A stretch of 16,256 nucleotides of DNA from JAVBLU01 sp031553225 (GTDB taxonomy: Bacteria; Bacillota; Clostridia; Christensenellales; UBA1750). The stretch is taken from NCBI GenBank assembly GCA_031553225.1, contig JAVBLU010000023.1, forward strand, positions 1 through 16,256, in the 5' to 3' direction. A program made the translations under genes and the position numbers. This document shows positions 8,383 to 15,877 of the stretch, piece after piece. Below the pieces are notes generated by a model, which saw only the letters and a list, made by a program, of their open reading frames with translations, did no database searches and had not been told where the DNA came from. The stretch's first letter is position 1; each line of letters opens with the position of its first letter.

Positions 8383-10706
8383 AGGCGCACAAGCGGCCAC
8401 AGCTCGGGCGCGGGGCCCTCGCAGCCTCCGCCCATGCGCAAATCGAACCGAAAGCTCATCAGGCCGTGGCTGTCGGCGTTAAAGTTCGTGTCCCATGTGT
8501 TGTCAAATACCATGGCGTGCAGCACGTGCCGCTCCGCCGGCAGCGCGGCCTGGCGCAACATGGGCGCGGGCGGCCCAAACACAAGCAGCGGCGCGTCGTG
8601 GCTGTGAAACAGCGCGCCCCCGCCGGGGAGCTCGTAGCGCACGGTTCCGTCCGTGCAGAAATAATCTCTGCAGCTTCCGCCCAGCAGTCTGTCCGGGGAA
8701 AAGGTGTGCCCGGCGTTGCTGACGCGGGGGCTGTTGCACGCGGGCGACAGGGCGAAGCGAAGATAGAACAGTTCGGGCAGACAGTTGGAGCGGCGGTTGA
8801 AGGTGAGCGTGAGCGCCGCGCGCCGCTGCCGCTTGTGGATCTCCAGCGTGCGCAGTCCGGACAGGAGCGACGGATGGGCAAAGCGCTGGGCATAGGTCAG
8901 CGTATGCTCGCTCTCCTGCACGGGACCGCAGGGCTGGTACGCCGCCGCCGACCAGGCGAAGGTTTTTTCCGCCAGAGCGGCGCGCTCCTGGGCGGCGCGC
9001 CCTTTAAACACCTGCAGCACCGTGGCGCGCGGCGACAGCCCGCCCGGCGTGCAGCAGGCGAAGTCGCCCGCGGCGGTAAAGAGCGGTTCGTCGCACCCTT
9101 CGTAGCGCACATCCCGCGGCCAGCCGCACTCGTCCAGCAGCACCCGCGGCGCGGGCGCGGCGTCGGCGCTCTCGCCTTCCTGCGCGCTCAGCTCGTAGCG
9201 CGCGCGGCTGTGCGCGCCAATCACCCCGGACCAGAAGCGCACGTTCGCGCCGGGCACGGCGTCGGCAAAGGTACGGCCGACGTTCTCCGGCGTCATCTGC
9301 GCCTCGTTCTCGGGCGGGACGAAGTTGCGGCGGCCGGGCAGGTACTCAAGCGGCCGAAAGGCCCTCTCCCCCTCCCGCCGGACGGAGCGGTACGGCCCTC
9401 CGCGCAGGCAGTTGGCGGGCAGCACGACGTAGCCCTGGCCGTCTTCGCCCGACAGGTTGTACACGTACACACCGTCCTCGCGGGCGGAGGGATCGGCCCG
9501 CAGCCGGGCGGTCAGCAGCGACGCCGCGCCATGCAGCGCACGGTAAGCGTACACCCTTTTTTCCGCCTCGGTGGCCAGCGTAAGCGACGCGTACGGCTCG
9601 CTCACGCTGTTCCACGAGCCAAAGGTGTGCTCGCCGTACATGCAGGCGTTCTGCAGCACGTCCTGGCGCGCGGCGCGTTCGGCGGGCGTGGGCGGCCCCA
9701 GGGCGCAGGACGCCGCCTGGCGCAGGAGCGACACGGACCTGCGCGCGGCCGCCTGTTCCACAGGCGCGGCGGCCGCGCCGTTCGCCCACCAGTCCGTCCA
9801 TTCGCCCTCCAAAACGGGCAGCCCATCGCCGATCTCCCGCTCCATGTCCGCCATGGCGCGGCTCACGGTGGTCAGGCGCAGGGCGGGCTGAAGGGCAAGC
9901 TCGTTCCAGCGGGCCACAAAGGCCGGCAGCGCGGACAGCGGCGGGTCGTTGTCCATGCGGTAGTGCGAGGTCATGGACATGCGGATCGTGTCGTAGGGGT
10001 AGTCCGCCAGCGTTTGCAGCCTGGCCGCGCACTGCTCATGCGCGCGGCGCATGGCGGCCTCGTCCGTGCGCAGCAGATCGCGCTCATCGGGCGGCCGGAA
10101 GCAAGGATCGTCCGCGGAGGGAACCGGACCGCGCCGCCAGTCCGGGCAAAGGAAGCCGTACGCGTCGTCGTACCCGCGGTTCAGCCACACGATCGCCTCC
10201 TTACCGGGCGCGAGCCGCCACCGGAAGGCGGTGGGGGTCTTCATGGGCGGCTCGGCAAAGTACGTGTTCGGCCCGATCCAAAGATAGCGTATGCCATGGG
10301 CAAGCGCGCGCAGCATGCCGCCCGTGGGCATGCCGTTCACGTCGTTCTGCATGATGGCGGTGATACGCAGCCTCTCCAGCACGTCCTGCGGGACCCAGCC
10401 AAACAGCCTGTCCCAGCTCTCCGCCGCCAAGTGCGAGGTGATGTTGAAGGGCAGGCCCATCACGTCTATGCGGCCCTCGTGGATGGCCTGCAGCAGGTCC
10501 GCGCGCTGGCCGTCCGACGCGCCCTTCCACCACTCCCACACGGGCAGCAGCGTTTCGCACGTGTACGCAAAGCCCGGGTCCGCGCGCGCAAGGCGTATCG
10601 CCTGGCCGATGTACCCGGCAAGCAGCGCGTGCGCCGTGCGGGGCGCGTCGGTATACCCAAGGTCCGTGTGCGTGTGGTGTACGATGTCAATGCGCTTGAT
10701 CGGCAT
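8364..10706 (-). CDS. GH38-like (alpha-mannosidase type) zinc glycoside hydrolase
   Basis: The 780-residue protein opens with a GH38 N-terminal-type domain. HTHTDLGYTD (residues 11-20) gives the HxD zinc pair H13 and D15. QNDVNGMPTGG (120-130) places D122 where GH38 enzymes have the nucleophile and metal ligand of the DPFG motif. MYGEHTFGSWNS (356-367) supplies the late zinc ligand H360. A conserved-looking WTDWWANG lies at 303-310. The C-terminal half (about 400-780) should be the beta-sandwich part. GTG at 10709 and ATG at 10706 are adjacent; AGGAGG (near 10713-10718) is 6 bases from ATG but only 3 from GTG, so ATG is chosen. There is no signal peptide, so it probably acts in the cytoplasm. 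The match to GH38 is by motif, and the motifs diverge, so the linkage it cuts is unknown. It is the last gene of a three-gene operon. Confidence 0.72.
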   Translation of the reverse strand: MPIKRIDIVHHTHTDLGYTDAPRTAHALLAGYIGQAIRLARADPGFAYTCETLLPVWEWWKGASDGQRADLLQAIHEGRIDVMGLPFNITSHLAAESWDRLFGWVPQDVLERLRITAIMQNDVNGMPTGGMLRALAHGIRYLWIGPNTYFAEPPMKTPTAFRWRLAPGKEAIVWLNRGYDDAYGFLCPDWRRGPVPSADDPCFRPPDERDLLRTDEAAMRRAHEQCAARLQTLADYPYDTIRMSMTSHYRMDNDPPLSALPAFVARWNELALQPALRLTTVSRAMADMEREIGDGLPVLEGEWTDWWANGAAAAPVEQAAARRSVSLLRQAASCALGPPTPAERAARQDVLQNACMYGEHTFGSWNSVSEPYASLTLATEAEKRVYAYRALHGAASLLTARLRADPSAREDGVYVYNLSGEDGQGYVVLPANCLRGGPYRSVRREGERAFRPLEYLPGRRNFVPPENEAQMTPENVGRTFADAVPGANVRFWSGVIGAHSRARYELSAQEGESADAAPAPRVLLDECGWPRDVRYEGCDEPLFTAAGDFACCTPGGLSPRATVLQVFKGRAAQERAALAEKTFAWSAAAYQPCGPVQESEHTLTYAQRFAHPSLLSGLRTLEIHKRQRRAALTLTFNRRSNCLPELFYLRFALSPACNSPRVSNAGHTFSPDRLLGGSCRDYFCTDGTVRYELPGGGALFHSHDAPLLVFGPPAPMLRQAALPAERHVLHAMVFDNTWDTNFNADSHGLMSFRFDLRMGGGCEGPAPELWPLVRLYESEA

Positions 10707-10736
10707 CACAAGCCTCCTCTCGCCGCGGATCTGCGG

Positions 10737-11561
10737 CTATCGGGATGCGTCGCCCTCGTCCGCGGCACTGTGCAGATGGCGCAGGTAACGCTGCGGCGAG
10801 GCGAGAAAGTCGCGCGTCACGCGCACGTGCTCCGTGTCCTGCCAGGCCACTTCCCGCACGGGCGATTCGTCAAAGCTCCAAACCGCCGCGCCCGGGCAGG
10901 CCATCAGCAGGGGCGAGTGCGTGGCGATGAGGAACTGCGAGGTTCCCGCCATATCCATCAGCAGGCTGAGCAGCGCCATCTGCCGCATGGGCGAGAGCGC
11001 CGCTTCCGGCTCGTCCAGCAGGTACAGCCCGCCGGGCAGAATGCGCGTTTTGAACACCTGCAGGAACGCCTCGCCGTGCGAGCGGGCGTCGGGCTGCTCG
11101 CCGTAGCGCGCGTTCAGCTCGTGAAGCGACCCGGCGAAGGGCATGGCGGCGTAGCCCCGCGCCGTGGGCGAGCGGTCCTTGTACTCCTCCCGCACGCGCG
11201 CGAGTTCCTCGCGCATGTAAGCCTGCATCCCTTCCACGCGCTGCGTGAAGCCAAAGAAATCCTCCGCGCGCAGAAAGAAGCTGCGCGATGGCCGCGCAGC
11301 CCATACGAGTTTCAGCTGTTTGCACAGCGGGGCAAGGGCGGCCAGGGAGGGGTCCGCGCCGGCATCCTCCCGCCCGAGCGCGCTTAAGGCCAGCTTGCGG
11401 GCTATGGCCTCCAGCAAGGTGGATTTGCCCGTGCCGTTTTCGCCCACCAGCAGCGTAACGGGCGCGGTGAAGCGGCGCTTGCCCAGCGTACACACCTGAG
11501 GGCTGTTGAAGGGGAATGGGCCGGACGGGCCGGAGAGCTCCATCTCGCGCAGAAAGATCAT
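10737..11561 (-). CDS. AAA/ABC-type predicted ATPase (COG3910-like)
   Basis: The 274-residue single-domain ATPase contains Walker A GENGTGKST (residues 40-48), an SHGEAFLQVF signature-like segment (161-170), Walker B LYLLDEPE (179-186) with catalytic glutamate E186 or E184, and an H-loop His in IATHSP (H215). The order and spacing match the family of small predicted ATPases (COG3910) related to SMC/ABC heads; no membrane segment or substrate domain is attached. The ATG at 11561 overlaps the stop of the upstream histidine kinase as ATGA, so the two are translationally coupled. A longer in-frame reading to 12023 exists but lies inside the kinase and is rejected. The function is not known; the coupling suggests a role linked to the kinase. 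The next gene starts 30 bases after its stop. Confidence 0.82.
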   Translation of the reverse strand: MIFLREMELSGPSGPFPFNSPQVCTLGKRRFTAPVTLLVGENGTGKSTLLEAIARKLALSALGREDAGADPSLAALAPLCKQLKLVWAARPSRSFFLRAEDFFGFTQRVEGMQAYMREELARVREEYKDRSPTARGYAAMPFAGSLHELNARYGEQPDARSHGEAFLQVFKTRILPGGLYLLDEPEAALSPMRQMALLSLLMDMAGTSQFLIATHSPLLMACPGAAVWSFDESPVREVAWQDTEHVRVTRDFLASPQRYLRHLHSAADEGDASR

Positions 11562-13123
11562 CCGGTTTCGCCCCTTCGCACCTTCGCTGCCACGGGCATA
11601 TCCGCCACGGCGGACATTTCCAGGCGCACGGCGTCGATGGCGGTGAGCACTGCGGCGCGCTGCGGCTCTCTTCCCTCGGCGCACAGAATGCGCGGAAGCT
11701 GCAGGGTGAACACCGAGCCCTGCCCCACGCTGCTGCGCACGGTAACGCATCCGCCCTGCAGACGCATCAACGCCTGAACGATGGACAGGCCAAGCCCGCT
11801 CGTGCCGGTACGAAGCGCGCCCTGCGCGTCCGGCTGGCTGTATTTGCGAAAAATGGCGTCCAGCTTTTCCGGGGGGATGCCGCAGCCCGTATCCGCCACC
11901 GACAGGCACACCCTCTGCCCACGGGTGGCGAGCGAGACGGTGATGCGACCGCCCGGCGGGGTGTACTTGACGGCGTTGGACATGAGGTTGAGGAACGCCC
12001 GCTCCATCATCACCGCGTCGCACGCCACAAGCGTGCGCCCGCGCCGCGTTGGCAGGGTGAGGGCGATGTCCCGCTCACACAGCAGAGGGTCGACGGAGCG
12101 GGCCACGTCGTGCACCAGCGCGCGCAGGTCCACGTTGCGCATCTCCGCGCGGTACGTGCAGGACTGCAGGCGCGTAGCGTCCAGTATGTTGTTGGCCATG
12201 CGCAGCATGCGCAGCACATTGGTTTGCAGCAGGTTGATGTTACCGGCGAGGCTCGAATCCGCCGACATGACCGGAAAGCGCGCGCGCAGCCCCTGCACGA
12301 TGCTTAGGATCACGCTTAAGGGCGAGCGTATCTCATGCGCCAAATCGGCGTACGCCTCCGTCTGCACGGGCGGGGCGGCGAAGGGCGCGCGTTCCCCCGC
12401 GCCGGACATCGTCAGCATGACGGCCTCTTCCCCCTGCCAAAGGCAGGTGTATGCGCGCGCTTCCATCACCACCGTTTGGCCGTCCGCCAGGCGCACCGGG
12501 CCGCGTGTACGGTAGGTTTGCTCCGAGCGCTCATGCATCAGCTTCCACATCTGGCCCAAATGCGCAACGCCCGGCACGCGGTCGATGCGCTCGGGCGGAA
12601 CGGCGGCGAGGGCGCCCGCCGCCATCCCAAACAGCTGGGCGGCCATCGGGTTGGCATACAAAACCGCCTTGCCGCTAAAAACCACGGCAGGGCCGCCTTG
12701 CGCCTCCATCAGATATCGCAGCGCACCGGCGGTATTCAGGCCCGCTTCTTGCAGGCGCTGGGCCTTCGTCACGTCCTTGACAAGTACGAGGCAAAAGCCC
12801 TTGTAGGCGAACGCCGGGGTAATCACCAGGTGCAGCCATCGTCCGCGCAGCGCACGCACGTCTATGTCGATGTGCTTTTTGCCGGCACACACCGCGCCCA
12901 GGGCGCCTCGCACGCGTTCGCGCTCGCTTTCCTCCATCACGGAAAGCCAGCCCCCGTCCATCAGCTTGGCAGGCTGTTCGCCCAGCGCCTGCGCCGCAAG
13001 CGAATTGACGACCACCATCGCCTCACCGCGCACAACGAACGCAGCGATGCGCAGGCCCTCCAGCCATCCTCTTAGGTACACAGCGTCGACGGGGCGCGGA
13101 TATATCCTGTCAATGTGCTGCAT
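11558..13123 (-). CDS. soluble PAS-domain sensor histidine kinase without adjacent regulator
   Basis: The 521-residue protein has no transmembrane segment. Two PAS-like domains are inferred: one about residues 20-120 and a second about 135-245 (AVVFSGKAVLYANPMAAQLFG). HisKA follows with H263 in DLAHEIRSPLS. HATPase_c has N383 in LNLMSNAVKYTPPGG, G1 VADTGCGIP (D411), an F box IFRKYSQ and G2 TSGLGLSIV (441-449). The open frame extends to 13246, but ATG 13123 has AGAAGGGGCGG just upstream and the extension has no family features; start 13123 also fits the promoter at 13235-13263. No response regulator gene flanks it on either side, so its partner is elsewhere, possibly shared. The gene ends in ATGA with the ATPase gene. 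PAS domains suggest an intracellular redox, ligand or energy signal; that signal is unknown. Confidence 0.88.
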   Translation of the reverse strand: MQHIDRIYPRPVDAVYLRGWLEGLRIAAFVVRGEAMVVVNSLAAQALGEQPAKLMDGGWLSVMEESERERVRGALGAVCAGKKHIDIDVRALRGRWLHLVITPAFAYKGFCLVLVKDVTKAQRLQEAGLNTAGALRYLMEAQGGPAVVFSGKAVLYANPMAAQLFGMAAGALAAVPPERIDRVPGVAHLGQMWKLMHERSEQTYRTRGPVRLADGQTVVMEARAYTCLWQGEEAVMLTMSGAGERAPFAAPPVQTEAYADLAHEIRSPLSVILSIVQGLRARFPVMSADSSLAGNINLLQTNVLRMLRMANNILDATRLQSCTYRAEMRNVDLRALVHDVARSVDPLLCERDIALTLPTRRGRTLVACDAVMMERAFLNLMSNAVKYTPPGGRITVSLATRGQRVCLSVADTGCGIPPEKLDAIFRKYSQPDAQGALRTGTSGLGLSIVQALMRLQGGCVTVRSSVGQGSVFTLQLPRILCAEGREPQRAAVLTAIDAVRLEMSAVADMPVAAKVRRGETG

Positions 13124-13234
13124 GAAAAACCGCCCCTTCTCAAATCTGGGAGAAGTACGCCCACGCCGCAGCGCGCACGCCGGTTCACGCCTCATTCGCG
13201 ATAAAGCCCGACCATCCCCGCCATTTACGTGGTG

Positions 13235-13263
13235 ATTATAACACACATTCCATCATTTGTCAT
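13235..13263 (-). promoter_or_regulatory. near-consensus promoter of the kinase-ATPase-GH38 operon
   Basis: On the minus strand, -35 ATGACA (13263-13258) and -10 TATAAT (13240-13235) are separated by 17 bp. This is one mismatch from the sigma-70/sigma-A consensus. Transcription would start near 13228, leaving a leader of about 105 bases before ATG 13123. The match is by eye. Confidence 0.75.
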
Positions 13264-13437
13264 TGACTATAAGCAGCACAGAATGGCGAAATTCTTACTC
13301 CCCTTGTGAAAAAAGCGATGGATCGACACGCGCCTTTGTCACATCTGCGATAGATACCGCTGTACAGGGCGTTTTTTATCATACGATCACTGTATATACG
13401 TGCGGCGGGCTAACACAAACGCCGCCCGCGTACGATA

Positions 13438-13443
13438 TATAAT
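13438..13443 (+). promoter_or_regulatory. possible -10 element for the sortase gene
   Basis: A perfect TATAAT lies 43 bases before the sortase start. No recognisable -35 hexamer lies 16-18 bp upstream, and there is no TGn extension. A GC dyad (GCGGGC 13405-13410 and GCCCGC 13424-13429) precedes it and could be an operator. The 363 bases between the divergent genes (13124-13486) hold this, the minus-strand promoter and no credible gene. Confidence 0.35.
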
Positions 13444-13486
13444 GGGTGACTGTAGGCCCCGCCGCACTGGCGCGGAGGCGGCACTT

Positions 13487-14266
13487 ATGGTAAAATGGCA
13501 GGGGCGACCAACTCGACGGCAAAGGACGATGGTGGTACAGTTGAAGAAGATAAGAAACGCGGCCCCCGATTCCGGAGCAAAGAAGCCCGCGTTCCGCATG
13601 ACGCGGTCTATGTGGATCGGCCTGGGAATTGTACTTGTGGGCGTTGTGGTCATGTGCGTTCCCATGTTGCGCAACGCAAGCGATGCACGCATGGTGGCGG
13701 ATCTTGCCGATCAGATCCTGGCCGGCGACGTGCAGGATCTGGTTGTGCCCATGCAGGTCACCGCGGCCAGCGAGGTGGACGCCTGGGATTTCCAGACCGA
13801 GCTGGCCGCCCGCCACACTGGACCAACCCCCGTACCCACGGCCATGCCCACGCAGATCAAGCTCACGCCGCTGGGCGTTGTGAACATTCCCAAGATTGAT
13901 TCCAAGCAGCCCCTCATCGAGGGCGCGGGCAAAACCGAGCTGCATTACGGCGTGGGGCACCTGAAAGGCACGGCCGCCGTGGGCACGGTGGGCAACTGTG
14001 TCGTGGCCGGACACCGCAACTATACCTACGGCCAGGTGTGGAACCGCCTAAACGAGGTGGCCGAAGGCGACGAGGTGATCATCACCCGCACGGACGGCAA
14101 GGTGTTCACGTACCGCGTCTTCGAGATCAAGATTTACGAGCCGGGCGACGCAGAGATTCTCTCGTGGTATCAGGACACCAAGCAGCTCACGCTCATCACC
14201 TGCGACCCGGTGCGCGTGGCCGACAAGCGCCTGATCATCCGCTGCAACCTGGAACCGGAAACCTAA
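13487..14266 (+). CDS. class D-type sortase (transpeptidase)
   Basis: The 259-residue protein has a single N-terminal membrane anchor (about residues 41-62, WIGLGIVLVGVVVMC) and a sortase beta-barrel. H176 lies in VVAGHRNYTYG, catalytic Cys C239 in LITCDPVRV, and catalytic Arg R248 in KRLIIRC. The HRNYT and LITCDP motifs and the short loops fit class D-type sortases, which join LPXTG-like sorting signals to cell-wall or pilin targets. ATG 13487 is chosen because GGAGG (13474-13478) sits 8 bases upstream; the open frame runs back to 13400, and ATG 13529 is a possible alternative with a poorly spaced AAGGA. No substrate protein with an LPXTG signal is visible nearby, so it may be a housekeeping enzyme. 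Two hairpins follow its stop. Confidence 0.9.
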   Translation: MVKWQGRPTRRQRTMVVQLKKIRNAAPDSGAKKPAFRMTRSMWIGLGIVLVGVVVMCVPMLRNASDARMVADLADQILAGDVQDLVVPMQVTAASEVDAWDFQTELAARHTGPTPVPTAMPTQIKLTPLGVVNIPKIDSKQPLIEGAGKTELHYGVGHLKGTAAVGTVGNCVVAGHRNYTYGQVWNRLNEVAEGDEVIITRTDGKVFTYRVFEIKIYEPGDAEILSWYQDTKQLTLITCDPVRVADKRLIIRCNLEPET

Positions 14267-14294
14267 GTCGCCCGCACAGTGCGCTTTCGCCCGA

Positions 14295-14322
14295 AAGGCC
14301 GCGTGAACAACGCGGCCTTCTT
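14295..14322 (+). terminator. hairpin terminator after the sortase gene
   Basis: A 9-bp stem AAGGCCGCG (14295-14303) pairs with CGCGGCCTT (14311-14319) around a 7-base loop, followed by CTTC. The stem is strong but the T run is poor. It lies 29 bases after the sortase stop. Confidence 0.6.
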
Positions 14323-14382
14323 CGTGCATATCGCAAGTAGCGGCCGGAGGCTTGGACGGGGCGCGGTTGGCAGCAGCACAAG

Positions 14383-14410
14383 GAAGGCCGCGCAATCCCG
14401 CGCGGCCTTC
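14383..14410. terminator. second hairpin, a near copy of the first
   Basis: An 11-bp stem GAAGGCCGCGC (14383-14393) pairs with GCGCGGCCTTC (14400-14410) around a 6-base loop. Its arms contain the same AAGGCCGCG as the hairpin 88 bases upstream. Few T residues follow on either strand. The 429 bases between the sortase stop and the tRNA hold these two hairpins and the tRNA promoter; I see no gene. Confidence 0.5.
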
Positions 14411-14624
14411 TATCGGTAAGCGCCGGGCGGACAGGTGGCCGCCTCACCGGGCTTCGCCCGCACGGGCACTTGCATGGCCACATCCCCCCTCGCACGCTGC
14501 TGCCTCTTCCATGTGAGGTCAGTATAGCGCCCTATTCTTACCATTGTATGAACGTCGTGTGAGGAAACGATGAACTCTGTCCGCATCCGTCCGTCCTTTT
14601 TTGCGGCGGACGCCGCTTCTCCTC

Positions 14625-14653
14625 TTGACAGACGCATGCACACGCGTTATACT
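14625..14653 (+). promoter_or_regulatory. consensus promoter of tRNA-Pro
   Basis: A perfect -35 TTGACA (14625-14630) and -10 TATACT (14648-14653) are separated by 17 bp. Transcription would begin near 14660, leaving about 36 bases of leader before the mature tRNA. Strong promoters of this kind are usual for stable RNA genes. Confidence 0.85.
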
Positions 14654-14695
14654 CATCAAGCGTCTTCAAGCGCCGTTCGTAAAACGGCCTCATAT

Positions 14696-14772
14696 CTGGG
14701 TGTAGCGCAGCTTGGTAGCGTGCTTGAATGGGGTTCAAGAGGCCGGAGGTTCAAATCCTCTCACCCAGACCA
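14696..14772 (+). tRNA. tRNA-Pro(GGG)
   Basis: A full cloverleaf can be folded. The acceptor arm CTGGGTG pairs with CACCCAG (14762-14768). The D stem GCGC/GCGT carries AGCTTGGTA in its loop. The anticodon stem CTTGA/TCAAG holds loop ATGGGGT, giving anticodon GGG, and the T arm is GGAGG-TTCAAAT-CCTCT. The discriminator A and CCA are genome-encoded at 14769-14772. The 77-nt length and GGG anticodon specify proline (CCC/CCT codons). It has its own promoter and terminator. Such tRNAs often serve as integration sites, and the AT-rich region begins just after it. Confidence 0.95.
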
Positions 14773-14775
14773 TGT

Positions 14776-14812
14776 AAAAAGCTGTCTAACTTTGTAGGTT
14801 AGACAGCTTTTT
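14776..14812 (+). terminator. Rho-independent terminator of tRNA-Pro
   Basis: A 15-bp stem, AAAAAGCTGTCTAAC (14776-14790) with GTTAGACAGCTTTTT (14798-14812), closes a 7-base loop and ends in a T run. The symmetric A/T flanks could also stop transcripts arriving from the minus strand. Confidence 0.92.
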
Positions 14813-14814
14813 CT

Positions 14815-14865
14815 TTGATATTACTGCGTTTTCAGACAGCAGGTGGTGTTACTACCACTCCTACC
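14815..14865 (+). repeat. left copy of the flanking direct repeat
   Basis: TTGATATTACTG (14815-14826), 16 variable bases, then GTGGTGTTACTACCACTCC (14843-14861), then NACC. The last element is an exact match over 19 bases to 15903-15921. It contains a short dyad (GTGGT/ACCAC around GTTACT). Both parts of the unit occur in the same order in the right copy. Confidence 0.85.
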
Positions 14866-14897
14866 CCTTATGCTACATGCTCACTAATATGGGTTGC

Positions 14898-15749
14898 TTA
14901 TTTTAATGCTGAAATAATTCTATCTATTCTGTAAGTACAATCATTTTCTCTTAATTCAGAGGTTCTCCACGAATCACAAAGAGGAAAATACACGCCGTCT
15001 TTAACAGTTGCCCCCATATCCCACTTGCCGTTTGCATTTTTGTTATCGTTTAGCCACTCAACGATAAACCTCAATTTATCTTTGCAATACTTATTCGTAT
15101 GTTCACAATACACCTCAATCGCCGCCAGATATCTACTTGCTTCTTTAGAGCAAAACTCATTTGGCAGTCGTGTAATTGCTCCTTCAAATCCGTAATAATA
15201 ACCTGTGTCGGAATTTATGATATAGTCATAATACGCTTTCTCAATACTCTCATCTATTTCCTTTGACACTAAAGATATAGGATAATAAGTGTCTAATCCT
15301 GCCAGACGACCATACTTTTGATTTGGCTTTTTATCAAAAACATTATGAAATGCCTCCGTATTATATTTGCCGGAGCAGAATGCGGCAACAGCGGCATCAA
15401 CCCATTTTTTTGCAATATTGTTTGCAAGAGCATTGTCACGAGTAAATCTCCTAATCCACGTTGCAAGCATAAGTTCCATAAAAATATCCCAATCAAGCCC
15501 CTTTTCTCTGCGGTCAGGTGTTACCTTTTTTCCTGCAAGACAGTCGTTCATATAAGAAATAGCTTTTTTTATAACCGTATCATCATTTGTGAAGCCCAAT
15601 ATTCTTAGTCGCCGCAATGCCTGTTCGGTAGTAAACGGGTATTTGGTTGTTGTCGGGTCAGCCAAACTGTGAAAGTATCCCCAACTACCATCGTCATTCT
15701 GTAATTCTATAATCTTATTCGCCCATTTACTATTTTTATAGTCTGACAT
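14898..15749 (-). CDS. alpha/alpha-toroid (prenyltransferase/squalene-cyclase-like) protein of unknown function
   Basis: The 283-residue protein is rich in Lys, Asn, Asp and Tyr, unlike the GC-rich genes around it. It opens with IIELQNDDGSWGYF (residues 13-26), a QW-type motif (QxxDGSWG) of alpha/alpha-toroid folds. A second copy, NANGKWDMG (238-246), occurs near the end, so several toroid repeats are likely. The DxDD acid motif of squalene cyclases is not seen, so terpene cyclisation is not supported. There is no signal peptide or membrane segment. ATG 15749 has GGGGG (15757-15761) with a 7-base spacer. The gene lies alone between direct repeats beside tRNA-Pro and looks acquired. Such toroid-fold proteins may be binding or accessory domains; I cannot name a role. 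Confidence 0.75.
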   Translation of the reverse strand: MSDYKNSKWANKIIELQNDDGSWGYFHSLADPTTTKYPFTTEQALRRLRILGFTNDDTVIKKAISYMNDCLAGKKVTPDRREKGLDWDIFMELMLATWIRRFTRDNALANNIAKKWVDAAVAAFCSGKYNTEAFHNVFDKKPNQKYGRLAGLDTYYPISLVSKEIDESIEKAYYDYIINSDTGYYYGFEGAITRLPNEFCSKEASRYLAAIEVYCEHTNKYCKDKLRFIVEWLNDNKNANGKWDMGATVKDGVYFPLCDSWRTSELRENDCTYRIDRIISALK

Positions 15750-15877
15750 CTTTCAACCCCCATTAATTAATTTTTTTACATTCTCATGATGTCATACTTT
15801 ACCTTAAAAATCAATGTTATAAAAGTCGATAAAGTAATTTTTGTACTAAATACAGCTTGTTAATCGCCTGTAACCCA

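Noticed and set aside
7881..11387. A 1168-codon open frame on the plus strand
   Set aside because: It runs antisense to the GH38-like and ATPase genes and is rich in Arg, Ala, Gly and His as expected for a GC-rich shadow; it has no family motifs, and the minus-strand genes do.
11562..12023. Longer N-terminus of the ATPase
   Set aside because: It would overlap the kinase gene over 460 bases, and the sequence has no ATPase features; the ATGA overlap gives a clean start.
13257..13442. Small plus-strand frame between the divergent genes
   Set aside because: No ribosome site, no recognisable features, and it overlaps promoter elements.
14570..14797. Short plus-strand frame ending in a QLGSVLEWGSRG-type peptide
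   Set aside because: The peptide is the known translation artefact of a tRNA gene; it spans tRNA-Pro.
14843..14861. Integron attC site
   Set aside because: GTTACTA does not match the GTTRRRY core (C in place of a purine), and no integrase is near.
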